The position numbers and the translations under genes were made by a program. 64,000 nt of DNA, from NCBI GenBank assembly GCA_018661465.1, contig JABJIC010000030.1:62001-126000 (forward strand). Direction: 5' to 3'. The DNA is from Gammaproteobacteria bacterium (GTDB lineage Bacteria; Pseudomonadota; Gammaproteobacteria; Pseudomonadales; Pseudohongiellaceae). This document shows positions 26,127-35,443 of this stretch, piece by piece. Below the pieces are notes generated by a model, which saw nothing but the letters and a program-made list of their open reading frames with translations, had not been told where the DNA came from and did no database searches. The stretch's first letter is position 1, and every line of letters begins with the position of its first letter.

Positions 26127-27902
26127 TCAGGATTGTTTTTCGGCTGCGGCCATCTTGAGATTCTTTACACCCGACATCATAACTTGCTTGTGGTACTTGG
26201 CCCTCGGCAAAATCCTTTCGAAATAGAAATGGGCAGTGTTTATCTTTTCTTTATAGTAGTCAGTCTCTTCAGTTCCATTTTCAATTGCCCGGTGTGCGGT
26301 GTCTGCCATAAGAGCCCAGAAATAGGCTAGAGTGATGTAGCCTGAATACATCAGGTAGTCGACCGAGGCGGCACCTACTTCGTCTCTGTTTCTCAGTGCC
26401 TTCAGTCCAAGTCGGCGAGTGAGCCCACCCCATTCTCGATAATAACTACGCAGAGGCTTTATCAATTTTTTCATGCCACGGGTTTCATTATCTCTACAGA
26501 AACGGTGAATGATCCGAGTGACGTATCTAAGTTGCTCTCCCTTATCAGAAAGAACTTTTCTGCCCAGCAAGTCCAATGCTTGAATTCCGGTTGTGCCTTC
26601 GTAGAGCATGGATATGCGAGTATCTCGAACGATCTGCTCCATTCCCCACTCTGCTATGTAGCCATGGCCGCCAAAAACCTGCATGCCATGATTCGCCGCC
26701 TCATATCCAGTCTCTGTAAGAAACGCTTTGGCAATAGGAGTGAGCACACTCATTAAAGCATCCGTTTCTTTCTTCACCTCCTCGTCTTCCGTGCTGTGCA
26801 GAATGTCACCTTGGAGAGTGCAGAAATATATAAGAGCGCGACCACCCTCGGCGATGGCTTTCTGAGTCAATAACATGCGCCGAACATCGGGATGAACAAT
26901 AATCGGATCCGCTGGTTTCTCCGGATAGACAGGTCCTGACAGGGATCGCATTGCGAGTCTGTCCTGAGCATAGGCATAGGCCCCCTGAAAGCTAAGCTCT
27001 GCCGCAGCAACCCCCTGCATAGCCGTGCCCAGTCGGGCGACGTTCATGAAAGTAAACATGCATCGAAGACCTTGATTCTCTGGGCCGATTAAGTATCCCT
27101 TGGCACCGTCGAAATTAAGTACAGCGGTAGCATTACCATGGATTCCCATCTTGTGTTCGATGGAACCGCAGCTCACATTATTCGGGGAACCGTTATCGGC
27201 ATTCATCTTCGGTACGATGAATAAGGAAATGCCTTTGGTGCCCGCAGGAGCGCCAGGAATACGAGCGATTACGATGTGAACTATATTTTCAGCCATGTCG
27301 TGGTCACCGGCTGAGATAAATATTTTGGTGCCAGTGATGTCATAGCTGCCATCTGTATTTAATTCCGCCTTGGTTTTTAGCAAACCCAGATCGGTACCGC
27401 AGTGAGGCTCAGTAAGGCACATGGTGCCTGTCCACTCGCCACTTATTAGTTTGCTCAAAAAAACTTGCTTCTGTTCCTCGGTTCCATATCTGGAAAGAGT
27501 GACTTTCGCTCCATGACTCAAGCCGGGGTACATACCCCAGGACCAATTCGCCGTATTTAGCATCTCGCTGACGACAGTGCCCAATGATTCCGGAAGCCCC
27601 TGACCACCATACTCCACTTCACCGGCAAGGCTTGGCCAGCCACCAGCAACATACTGCTGATAGGCTTCCTTAAAACCAGCAGGTGTAGTTACTATTCCAT
27701 TATCAAATTTACAGCCTTCATCTCCGATTCGATTCAGAGGCGCTAAAACCTCTTCGGCGAATTTTGCCCCTTCTCCGACAATGGCATCCACCATGTCTCG
27801 ACTGGCATCTTCTGCGCCGAGATCCTGGTAGTGCTGCTGAGCATTCAATACTTCATAGAGCGCAAATTGAATGTCGCGAATCGGTGCTTTGTATTCAGGC
27901 AT
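26127..27902 (-). CDS. Acyl-CoA dehydrogenase, long form with C-terminal extension (DmdC-like)
   Basis: The protein has 591 residues, longer than the classical 380-400. The FAD-binding segment MCLTEPHCGTDLGLLKTKA lies mid-protein, and GMQVFGGHGYIAEWGMEQIVRDTRISMLYEGTTGIQALDLLGRK carries the adenine-binding loop and the Glu in YEGTTG used as catalytic base. The extra C-terminal domain and length match the group that includes 3-methylmercaptopropionyl-CoA dehydrogenase (DmdC) and Pseudomonas long-chain enzymes. The substrate could be a DMSP product or a medium/long acyl-CoA. No other dmd gene is nearby. Confidence 0.93.
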   Translation of the reverse strand: MPEYKAPIRDIQFALYEVLNAQQHYQDLGAEDASRDMVDAIVGEGAKFAEEVLAPLNRIGDEGCKFDNGIVTTPAGFKEAYQQYVAGGWPSLAGEVEYGGQGLPESLGTVVSEMLNTANWSWGMYPGLSHGAKVTLSRYGTEEQKQVFLSKLISGEWTGTMCLTEPHCGTDLGLLKTKAELNTDGSYDITGTKIFISAGDHDMAENIVHIVIARIPGAPAGTKGISLFIVPKMNADNGSPNNVSCGSIEHKMGIHGNATAVLNFDGAKGYLIGPENQGLRCMFTFMNVARLGTAMQGVAAAELSFQGAYAYAQDRLAMRSLSGPVYPEKPADPIIVHPDVRRMLLTQKAIAEGGRALIYFCTLQGDILHSTEDEEVKKETDALMSVLTPIAKAFLTETGYEAANHGMQVFGGHGYIAEWGMEQIVRDTRISMLYEGTTGIQALDLLGRKVLSDKGEQLRYVTRIIHRFCRDNETRGMKKLIKPLRSYYREWGGLTRRLGLKALRNRDEVGAASVDYLMYSGYITLAYFWALMADTAHRAIENGTEETDYYKEKINTAHFYFERILPRAKYHKQVMMSGVKNLKMAAAEKQS

Positions 27903-28047
27903 GGTGTTTCTCTTGTTTGCTTAGCGGTCTTCAGACTTTATGAACCTATTTTAATGTAACTGAGAGACTTGATATAGTGAATAAACAAAGAACAATACAT
28001 GAATTGTTTTATAAGGCTTGTAAATGGCTTGATAGGGGTCGTAAACG

Positions 28048-28656
28048 ATGAAGTTATACCACTGCAAAGGCGCTCGCTCACTTCGGCCGCTGTGGGCTCT
28101 GGAAGAAATGGGTCTGGAATACGAACTGGTGACTATGGAGTTTCCTCCTCGCTTTAATCATGAGGGCTATCTGGATATCAATCCGCTGGGAACCGTTCCC
28201 ACTTTTATTGACGGCGATGTCACCATGACTGAGTCCTCAGGAATTTGTCAGTACCTGGTAGATAAACACGGCCCTCACTTAATTGGATTGGACCCTGGGC
28301 ATTTGGAATATGGTGACTACCTGAATTGGCTACATCGAAGTGATGCGACACTAACCTTTCCTCTTGCAATAGTGTTGCGTTATAGCGAACTGGAACCCGA
28401 GGAGCGAAGAATTCCACAGGCAGTCGAAGACTACAGCATTTGGTTCATGGCAAGATTGAGATCGGTAGAAGCGGCACTGGAAGGCAAAGAATTTCTAGTC
28501 GCCAATCGTTTTACTATCGCCGATATTGCTGTTGGCTACGCACTATTTATGGGCGCCCGCTTAGGTCTGGATGAGAGATATAAGCCAAACTGCAAAAGAT
28601 ACCTGGAATCCCTAATGGCAAGAGAGGCTTTTAAGAGAGCTAATTCCGAGGCTTAA
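28048..28656 (+). CDS. Glutathione S-transferase family protein
   Basis: The protein has 202 residues. The N-terminal thioredoxin-like domain shows MKLYHCKGARSLRPLWALEEMG with Ser11 as candidate catalytic residue, then NPLGTVPTFIDGDVTMTESSGICQYL, the glutathione-binding core. The all-helical C-terminal domain has the ANRFTIADIAVGYAL capping motif. The cytoplasmic role is conjugation or reduction of electrophiles. It is not obviously in an operon and is divergent from the acyl-CoA dehydrogenase gene. Confidence 0.93.
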   Translation: MKLYHCKGARSLRPLWALEEMGLEYELVTMEFPPRFNHEGYLDINPLGTVPTFIDGDVTMTESSGICQYLVDKHGPHLIGLDPGHLEYGDYLNWLHRSDATLTFPLAIVLRYSELEPEERRIPQAVEDYSIWFMARLRSVEAALEGKEFLVANRFTIADIAVGYALFMGARLGLDERYKPNCKRYLESLMAREAFKRANSEA

Positions 28657-28986
28657 CGATGGTGACCGCTCAATCCTGGGGCTCAATCAAATGCTCGCGC
28701 AGCTTCAGACTAGATTCGAATTGTCGCTACGGAGTGTAGCTATCGAATTAATCGAAACGAACAACTGTTAAATCGAATAGAAGAAGACATAGTTGGCAGA
28801 GAAGCTTTATTGGTGGCAGATGGAACCAGTACCGAAACTCGAGTGATTTTATTGGCAGAGGTAAAGCAGCTCGCTGAACGCATGGGTGAGTTAGAAGAAG
28901 AGGTGAAGGTTCTTATTGATCAGCGCGCAAGAGCTGACCTTGAGCTTCAGGACTATGAGGCTTCGATTCCAGGTTATGGGTTTTAG
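28655..28986 (+). pseudogene. Possible frameshifted small coiled-coil gene (remnant)
   Basis: No intact gene fits here, but two adjoining frames look coding. One, from the ATG at 28691, gives MLAQLQTRFELSLRSVAIEL and then stops. The other is open from about 28714 to the TAG at 28984-28986 and gives an acidic, heptad-like helix (segments LLNRIEEDIVGREALL, VKQLAERMGELEEEVKVL) but has no ATG before its middle. A single-base change around 28755-28765 would join them into a protein of roughly 95 residues. It may be a decayed gene or a sequencing error. I do not recognise a family. Confidence 0.3.
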
Positions 28987-29184
28987 AAGCAGATTTAGCG
29001 CAGCGAAGAGGCTTGATAATTCTTTGATTTAGGAAAAGGCTTAGACAGGAATTTATTGAAGCAAAAGAGTTTGGTAGTTCATTGATCTGAGTAAACATTT
29101 AGGGCAAGAGCCTATTTAGTTTGATCTTCTTGGCTTGCAGTCATGTTATCCTGCAAGCACTACTACGGCAATGAGGTTAAAGCC
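28987..29184. other. Intergenic stretch without a recognisable gene
   Basis: Together with the possible remnant before it, this makes the longest gene-poor stretch of the window. It is AT-rich. Two segments around 29010-29045 and 29065-29105 are loosely similar to each other (GAGGCTTGATAATTC and GAGTTTGGTAGTTC), but the match is too weak to call a repeat. It presumably holds the promoter of the small gene that starts at 29185. Confidence 0.4.
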
Positions 29185-29427
29185 ATGCACTTAGGTAACG
29201 AATTTCTTGAAGATCTGGAGCTGCTCAACTTGTTCAACTTGGAGACCACTCAAGGGGGCATTAAAATTCACCATGAGGCAGCTCCGGAGAGAATCGCTGC
29301 AGCAAAGCGATTGTTTGATAAGGGAATTATCACGCTCAAAGATGGTGGCTATCTAACACCCCATGGCATCGAGGCGGCGCAACATACCCAATCACTGTTA
29401 ACTATTCTTCGAGACGATATTTCCTGA
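29185..29427 (+). CDS. TIGR02647-family small protein
   Basis: There are 80 residues from the ATG at 29185, which has GAGG 9 bases upstream. The frame is open to an ATG at 29143, but the shorter form fits the family length. The sequence FLEDLELLNLFNLETTQGGIK, RLFDKGIITLKDGGYLTPHG and AAQHTQSLLTIL match TIGR02647, a conserved gammaproteobacterial protein of unknown, possibly DNA-binding, function. Confidence 0.85.
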   Translation: MHLGNEFLEDLELLNLFNLETTQGGIKIHHEAAPERIAAAKRLFDKGIITLKDGGYLTPHGIEAAQHTQSLLTILRDDIS

Positions 29428-29647
29428 CTATTAGTAGAACAGTCTAGCTTCCCTCTTCGCCGTGCATCGGTTGGGAGGAAGCCCTTCAAACTCAGGTCTT
29501 TAGTAAAGACCGCTGTCAGTAGCAAAATTCTCAGTAACTAGAACGCTATTTTCAGGCAAAACAACCTGGTTCCCCATCTCTCCTTCGCTCATGCTTGCTT
29601 GTGCGAAAAAATACGAACTCGCATATAAAGTTCTGAATTACTGCTAG

Positions 29648-29815
29648 TTAAAGGAACAAGGCACTGAGTGCTGAGCTCGAGGAAATTTGAAATAGCAGCA
29701 GAGACACAATGATTGTAGCCTTTGCCGCCACCAGCAAAACTTTCTGGGCCGGCGACAATTGCCTGAAGGCCCGTATTAGGGGCAAATAAAGGTAATGATA
29801 TCGGTGGTTGCTCAT
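29648..29815 (-). CDS. Small single-helix membrane protein
   Basis: There are 55 residues from the ATG at 29815. The call rests on an unusually good ribosome binding site (GAGGAGG, 5 bases upstream) and a plausible architecture: a basic, Tyr-rich N-terminus, LSPAQKVLLVAAKATIIVSLLLF as the membrane segment, and a short Ser/Ala/Leu tail. The frame extends further upstream to 29887 without a better start. I do not recognise a family. Confidence 0.5.
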   Translation of the reverse strand: MSNHRYHYLYLPLIRAFRQLSPAQKVLLVAAKATIIVSLLLFQISSSSALSALFL

Positions 29816-30054
29816 AAAGCCTCCTCGGCTATTGCTTTGTTTCGTTTCCATGGAGGGCATTCTTATGCAAGTAGAATGTTGCTGCATTAGCTTTTCCGCG
29901 AGTGAGGGCTAAGACTCGGTGACTGCCGAAAGCCAATGGTTAACAAGGGTTTCGCTATAAGCCGGGGAAAAAGCGGCGTTTACGGAATTTAGGCGGAAAC
30001 GGGAATTTTTTGCCTGTAGTCTGCCTTCATCATATATCTTAAAGAGAATTTGTT

Positions 30055-30807
30055 ATGAGCGATCATGATGCGCAAGACGGCAGAAGAACCACGGCCATCA
30101 TCCTATTAGCGGTAGCAGGCTATATCATTCTTGCTAATACCGGTTTGATGGACTTTTTCGGAATCTCCAACATTATTGGCTGGGTGATCCGTACAGCGTT
30201 CAGTCTGGTTCCTGCAGCAATTCTTGCTCTGGGTGTTTTTTGGATCATCAAGACAAAAGATGGTCAGAAGCCCGTGATTGGTTGGATAGTAGCCGTCATT
30301 GGTCTGGTGTTTCTTGTTTCCCAGACTGAGTTGTTCGGTCTTTCATTTGGCAACATGTTTCTTCCTATGTGGTTGGTGATTGTAGCTGTTGTACTAATGA
30401 ACCCAAGAGACCTATTGCCCAGGCGCATGAATATGCTTTCCGAAGAGTTGGAAGGCGATAACAAGGGCCTTATTCAGCTAGTGGCATTTATGGGAGGTGG
30501 CGAATTAGAATACACTTCTCAGAATCTCAAAGGCGGAGAAGTTGTCGCATTTATGGGTGGCTATAAACTCGACTTTACTGAATCCGACATGGAAGCAGAT
30601 TCAATGGAGCTGAATTTGTTCTGTGTCATGGGTGGAGTCGAAATCCTTGTGCCCCCTAACTGGGACGTTGAGAAACGTGGAGCTGTCTGCATCATGGGTG
30701 GATTCAGTAACAAGACAACTTGCATGGCAGAAGAGCTTGAGCTTCCACGCAAGACATTGATCATAAAAGGCTTCGCCCTGATGGGTGGTGGAGAAATTAG
30801 AAACTAG
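30055..30807 (+). CDS. LiaF-like membrane protein with repeated MGG beta-blade domain
   Basis: The protein has 250 residues. Three to four N-terminal helices (about residues 13-120) are followed by a beta-rich C-terminal domain with five MGG turns (AFMGGGELEY, AFMGGYKLDF, CVMGGVEILV, CIMGGFSNKT, ALMGGGEIRN). This arrangement resembles LiaF and the cell-wall-active-antibiotics response (DUF2154-like) domain. It lies just before a LytS-like kinase and a LytTR regulator, as liaF lies beside liaRS, so it may act as the membrane sensor or inhibitor of that system. Confidence 0.82.
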   Translation: MSDHDAQDGRRTTAIILLAVAGYIILANTGLMDFFGISNIIGWVIRTAFSLVPAAILALGVFWIIKTKDGQKPVIGWIVAVIGLVFLVSQTELFGLSFGNMFLPMWLVIVAVVLMNPRDLLPRRMNMLSEELEGDNKGLIQLVAFMGGGELEYTSQNLKGGEVVAFMGGYKLDFTESDMEADSMELNLFCVMGGVEILVPPNWDVEKRGAVCIMGGFSNKTTCMAEELELPRKTLIIKGFALMGGGEIRN

Positions 30808-30875
30808 AAATTAGAACTCATAGTTCTTTGGCCTCTATCTCAGCCTCCAAACTCTACCTCCATAAATAAATCACT

Positions 30876-31952
30876 ATGCATCCATTCTTTAATACAACAG
30901 GAAAAGTATTCTTTCTACTATTTGGGTGGCTAGTGGTAAGCGCAAGTGTTGCCGCACTGATTAGCATTACCTTGGATGTAGATTTGTTGGATAGCACAGT
31001 GCTTGTTATGCCGCTGTATATACTCCTGCTAATTTTTATTGTTCCCAATTACTATGCTTGTCGCGGTCTTCCCATAAGGGAAACACCGTGGTTGGTATTG
31101 CTCGGTAGTCATTTGCTCATTCTGGGAGTGGGAACTGGTATGTGGATGTTGGCGGGCGAGGCCTATTCCCGCCTTCTTGATTCTTTTGTAGAGCAGGCAC
31201 GATGGGTAAGTATTTTTGAACGTAGTCTCTATATTAATCTGAGCATCGTAATAATTCAGTTTGAGATAGTGGCATTGATTCACTATCTCTACCTCGCTCT
31301 GGAAGCCACCAAAAATTTACAGCAAGCAGCACTGAAGCAAAAGTTGTTAATCAGTCAGGCTGAACTACAGACTCTGAAGGCAACGGTGCACCCTCATTTC
31401 TTGTTTAACTCTCTGAACACTCTGTCCAATATTACCTTGTCGACGCCAGAGGCGGCTCACAGATTTTGTTTGTTGATAGCTGAGTTTCTGAGATACAGTG
31501 TTGCCTATAGCAAGAAAAATTCAGCGGCTCTGTCGGAAGAACTAGAGCATATTCAAAATTATCTTGGTATTGAAAGAGAAAGGTTTGGTGATAGATTGGA
31601 AACTAGTTTTGAGATCGATGATTCTCTTCTCGAAACAAAAGTGCCGCCATTGATTCTTTTCCCCGTGGTGGAAAATGCAATTAAACACGGAATCGATAGC
31701 TGCATCGAAGGCGGCCTATTGGCAATTGTTGTTCGAGAGCAAGAAGGCTCATTGGTATTTGAAGTGCGAAATCCAGTGGACGAACTTGGTAGAAAGCTGA
31801 AAGGCACAGGCCATGGGCTGGCTTCTGTGAAGCAACGTTTAAAAACTCGCCATGGCGAAAAGGCTTTGTTGAAAGTTGAGCGAGACAATGGGACTTTCAT
31901 TGCTAAAATATATTTGCCGCTCTCCAATGAAGAAGAGGTACTACCCGAGTGA
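30876..31952 (+). CDS. LytS/YehU-type sensor histidine kinase
   Basis: The protein has 358 residues. Four membrane helices occupy about residues 8-140, followed by a coiled linker and the His_kinase (PF06580) motif HPHFLFNSLNTLSN at residues 172-185, with His174 the probable phosphorylation site. The ATPase domain follows (VVENAIKHGI N-box, KGTGHGLASVKQRL G-box). The stop overlaps the response regulator start by four bases. The kinase would phosphorylate that regulator. The signal is unknown. Confidence 0.93.
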   Translation: MHPFFNTTGKVFFLLFGWLVVSASVAALISITLDVDLLDSTVLVMPLYILLLIFIVPNYYACRGLPIRETPWLVLLGSHLLILGVGTGMWMLAGEAYSRLLDSFVEQARWVSIFERSLYINLSIVIIQFEIVALIHYLYLALEATKNLQQAALKQKLLISQAELQTLKATVHPHFLFNSLNTLSNITLSTPEAAHRFCLLIAEFLRYSVAYSKKNSAALSEELEHIQNYLGIERERFGDRLETSFEIDDSLLETKVPPLILFPVVENAIKHGIDSCIEGGLLAIVVREQEGSLVFEVRNPVDELGRKLKGTGHGLASVKQRLKTRHGEKALLKVERDNGTFIAKIYLPLSNEEEVLPE

Positions 31953-32707
31953 ACTCGGAGTCTGAAACAAAAATAAGAGCAATCATTGTTGATGATGAGC
32001 CCCATGCGCGGCAGGGTATGGAGCGTGCTCTTTCCGACTTCAGTGATCTGGTAATCGTTGGTATCTGTGAGAATGGTTTACAGGCGGTGAAAGTTGTCAA
32101 TGAACTACAACCGGATCTAATCTTTCTCGATATTCAAATGCCAAAGCTGGATGGATTCGATGTTCTTGAATTATTGGGGGATCAGGCTCCCTGCGTAGTA
32201 TTCGTAACCGCTTATGACGAATACGCAGTGCAGGCATTTGAAGCCAACGCCTTAGACTATTTGTTAAAACCTCTGGACCCTGAAAGATTGAATAAGGCGA
32301 TGGAGAAAATAAGAGAAAGAATTGGCTCTGAATCTTCACCGCAATACACTGAATTGTTAGTGGGCCGAGAACGAGAGAATGAATTACTACAGCGCATATT
32401 GGTTAGAGATGGCAGTGATGTTCATGTGCTGGCAGTAAACTCAGTTTGTTACATCGAGTCGGCGGATGATTACGTAGCAATCCATACAGAAGACGCAACC
32501 CACATAAAACTCGATAGACTTGGCAAGCTGCAGGACAAATTGGACCCTCGCCAATTTTGTCGAATACATAGATTATGCTTATTGAATATCAACTTCCTTT
32601 CCAGAATCGAGACTGAAACCAAAGACAGCAAGATTGCAATTCTGGAAAGTGGCAAAGAATTGCCCATAAGCCGCAGCGGCTACGCGGACCTTAAGAAACT
32701 TCTCTGA
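31949..32707 (+). CDS. LytTR-family response regulator
   Basis: The protein has 252 residues starting with GTG at 31949 inside the kinase stop (GTGA). The receiver domain has the acidic pocket DDE (residues 15-17), phospho-acceptor Asp61 in FLDIQMP, and Lys in LLKPLDP. The C-terminal LytTR DNA-binding domain spans about residues 150-250 (VCYIESADDYVAIHT, FCRIHRLCLLNINFLSRIE). LytTR proteins bind direct-repeat promoters. The target may include its own operon with the LiaF-like gene. Confidence 0.94.
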   Translation: MNSESETKIRAIIVDDEPHARQGMERALSDFSDLVIVGICENGLQAVKVVNELQPDLIFLDIQMPKLDGFDVLELLGDQAPCVVFVTAYDEYAVQAFEANALDYLLKPLDPERLNKAMEKIRERIGSESSPQYTELLVGRERENELLQRILVRDGSDVHVLAVNSVCYIESADDYVAIHTEDATHIKLDRLGKLQDKLDPRQFCRIHRLCLLNINFLSRIETETKDSKIAILESGKELPISRSGYADLKKLL

Positions 32708-32821
32708 TTTCCTTTACATTAGCCGTCATACTGGCGGTACAATGTTCGACCTAAGGCCGTGGTATTAGCGCTTGCGCCGTTGCGACCTTACCTTTCTACG
32801 AAATATTCTTGAGGGCACGAC

Positions 32822-35338
32822 ATGAAAATTTCTCAATCCCTGATTCGTAATTACCCGCGCTTAATGATTGTCGCTGTGATTGCACTATTCACTTCTATGG
32901 AAAGCCTGGCTCAGGTTCCCATCATTCAGCCCGGAGCACCTGGTCAGCCAAGCAGGCAGATCTCGGTAGAAGAAGCATCCGATCTGGCGGGTCTTCAGGT
33001 TACTGAGGCTGATATAAAATTCATGCAGGGAATGATCTCCCACCATGCTCAGGCAATTGAAATGTCTGCGCTGGTTGATTCCCGTAGTAGTCGCGAAACC
33101 ATGCAATTAATGGCGCAACGCATTTCCTTGTCTCAAGAAGACGAGATCGCGATGATGCAAGACTGGCTTGAGGCGCGAGACCTGGATGTGCCATCTCAGG
33201 ATGCGCATCATGAGGAAAGTTTCATGCCCATGCCCGGTATGCTTTCAGACGAGGAATTTGCAGCGCTGGAAGATGCCGATGGCTACGATTTCGATACTCA
33301 ATTCCTGCAGTACATGATCGACCACCATGAAGGTGCTATCGAGATGGTGGACAATCTCTTGGACCAAAGAGGGTCTGCCCAGGATTCCGTGCTCTATGCC
33401 TTCACTACCGATGTGACTTCTGACCAAACTAGCGAGATTGAACGCATGAGTTCAATGCTTTCAGGGTTTTCTCCCGACCCGCGAGTAAATTTGCGCGCCG
33501 GCTTCGATGATGCGGGCGAAGCATCACTGAATATGCAGAGAGTGGCATCGCTGCCAAAACCCGATGGTTTCTTTGATCCGGCAAACCCTCAAGGCCTCCC
33601 TGCCGGCGCCGATGATGAGCCTGCAGAAACCCTGCAGCCAGATACCGATACAGAGGCTGACGATTCAGAAGAACAGACAGTTGGAGACGTGGCAGCAAGT
33701 GGAGCCCCGGAGACACCTACGGCAGAAGAAGAGGAGGATGAAAATTCTGAGCCTCGTCCTAGCCTGCTCAACTTTGCAAATACTGATCTGACATTTTCAG
33801 GGGACGTATTAGTAACAGGTAACTATCACGGTTTTAATGCCTACGATATCAGCAACCCTACTACTCCTCAGCTGCTTAGTTCGGTGGTATGCCCCGGAGG
33901 GCAAGGGGATGTATCTATCGTTGGTGATCTTCTAATTCTTTCCGTTGAGCAGACGAGAGGTCGTCTGGATTGCGGCTTGCAGGGTGTTGCCGAACCAGAG
34001 AGCGCCGAGCGCTTTAGAGGTATTCGTATTTTTGATGTGAGTGATTTTCGTATGCCACAGCAAGTTGGTGCTGTTCAAACTTGTCGCGGTTCACATACTC
34101 ACACAGTAGTAACTGACGCAGATGATGCAGGGAATATCTACATCTATGGTTCAGGTACCGGTTCTGTTCGACCCGGTGAGGAATTGGACGGATGTTCCGA
34201 TGAGTCTCCTTATAAGGATGCAGATACAGCACTATTTCGAATCGATGTGATTCAAATTCCTGTGGACAGACCTCAGGATGCACAGATTGTTAATCGACCA
34301 TTTATTTTCTCCGACCCGGATTCAGGAATAATAGCTGGACTGTGGGAAGGTGGCGATCATGGGCCTGATACACAGCGAACCCGCCAGACAAATCAATGTC
34401 ACGATATTACTACCTTCCCTGAAGTTGGTTTAGCGGCAGGAGCTTGTTCCGGCAATGGTATTTTGCTGGACATATCTGATCCTTCGAATCCTGTTCGTCT
34501 GGACCAGGTAATGGACCCCGGTTTTTCCTACTGGCACTCGGCTACTTTTAATAATGATGGCAGCAAGGTGTTGTTCACCGATGAATGGGGTGGAGGTGGA
34601 AGACCTCGTTGTCGAGCATCCGATCCTATTACCTGGGGTGCTGATGCCTTTTACGATATCGTCGATGGCAAGATGCAGTTCAGAAGCCATTACAAAATGC
34701 CTGCGCCGCAGACTGATACCGAAAACTGTGTAGCCCACAATGGCTCATTGGTTCCGGTTCCTGGGCGAGATATTTTTGTACAGGCCTGGTATCAGGGTGG
34801 AATCTCCGTTATCGATTTTACGGATTCCTCTAATCCGAGAGAGATCGCATTTTTCGATAGAGGACCAATTCATGAAGAAGAATTGATTCTTGGTGGCTAT
34901 TGGTCTGCATACTGGTACGCAGGTTCCATATACGGAACTGAGATCGCTAGAGGCCTCGATGTCTTTACTCTGAGCCCAAGTGATTTTCTGAGCGAGAATG
35001 AAATTGCCGCAGCATCATTTCCTGCACCTAATTTGGTTGTGAATGCCCAGAAACAAGAGCGATATGTGTGGCCAGACGAGCCAGTGGTAGCCAAGGCCTA
35101 TATTGATCAGCTGCTTCGCAGCCAGCAGATAGAACAAGCTCAAGCTAATACACTAACTGACTTACTGAATCGGTCAGAGGAATTGCTTGCCAGTGGTGAA
35201 GACAGTAGTAACGTCGCCGGGCAGCTCGAAGCAATGGCGGAGAGATTGTCTCAATCCAGCGAAGGCAGCAGAGGCGTTACTCGCCAACGCTTTGTCGAAT
35301 TGTCTTCTACTATGAATGGAATTGCTGAGAGATTGTAA
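32822..35338 (+). CDS. Secreted DUF305 + LVIVD-like beta-propeller fusion protein
   Basis: The protein has 838 residues with a signal peptide ending SLA/Q. Residues of about 60-210 form DUF305, with its paired motifs MISHHAQAIEM (about 71-81) and YMIDHHEGAIEMVDNLL (about 164-180), a His/Met-rich helical domain linked to metal binding. An acidic, disordered linker (about 265-310) leads to a propeller with LVIVD-type repeats (VLVTGNYHGFNAYDISNP, GIRIFDVSDFRMPQQVG, GISVIDFTDSSNPREI). A helical C-terminal domain closes the protein (about 760-838). No catalytic function is evident. A bidirectional terminator follows. Confidence 0.88.
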   Translation: MKISQSLIRNYPRLMIVAVIALFTSMESLAQVPIIQPGAPGQPSRQISVEEASDLAGLQVTEADIKFMQGMISHHAQAIEMSALVDSRSSRETMQLMAQRISLSQEDEIAMMQDWLEARDLDVPSQDAHHEESFMPMPGMLSDEEFAALEDADGYDFDTQFLQYMIDHHEGAIEMVDNLLDQRGSAQDSVLYAFTTDVTSDQTSEIERMSSMLSGFSPDPRVNLRAGFDDAGEASLNMQRVASLPKPDGFFDPANPQGLPAGADDEPAETLQPDTDTEADDSEEQTVGDVAASGAPETPTAEEEEDENSEPRPSLLNFANTDLTFSGDVLVTGNYHGFNAYDISNPTTPQLLSSVVCPGGQGDVSIVGDLLILSVEQTRGRLDCGLQGVAEPESAERFRGIRIFDVSDFRMPQQVGAVQTCRGSHTHTVVTDADDAGNIYIYGSGTGSVRPGEELDGCSDESPYKDADTALFRIDVIQIPVDRPQDAQIVNRPFIFSDPDSGIIAGLWEGGDHGPDTQRTRQTNQCHDITTFPEVGLAAGACSGNGILLDISDPSNPVRLDQVMDPGFSYWHSATFNNDGSKVLFTDEWGGGGRPRCRASDPITWGADAFYDIVDGKMQFRSHYKMPAPQTDTENCVAHNGSLVPVPGRDIFVQAWYQGGISVIDFTDSSNPREIAFFDRGPIHEEELILGGYWSAYWYAGSIYGTEIARGLDVFTLSPSDFLSENEIAAASFPAPNLVVNAQKQERYVWPDEPVVAKAYIDQLLRSQQIEQAQANTLTDLLNRSEELLASGEDSSNVAGQLEAMAERLSQSSEGSRGVTRQRFVELSSTMNGIAERL

Positions 35339-35394
35339 TCGTCATTCTTGTTTAGCTTTTTGCGCGAGAAGGCAAAGATTTAGACGGATTGAAT

Positions 35395-35430
35395 AAAAAA
35401 GGGGCAGTGAATTTACACTGCCCCTTTTTC
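35395..35430. terminator. Bidirectional Rho-independent terminator
   Basis: A perfect 9-bp stem GGGGCAGTG / CACTGCCCC (35401-35409 with 35416-35424) and loop AATTTA is flanked by six A on the left and five T on the right. It can stop transcription from both converging genes, the DUF305 fusion protein (+) and the secreted protein at 35444-36439 (-). Confidence 0.92.
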
Positions 35431-35443
35431 GTGTCGGTTGCAT

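Noticed and set aside
28987-29184. Degenerate tandem repeat of about 60 bases
   Set aside because: The two segments agree at too few positions to distinguish from AT-rich background.
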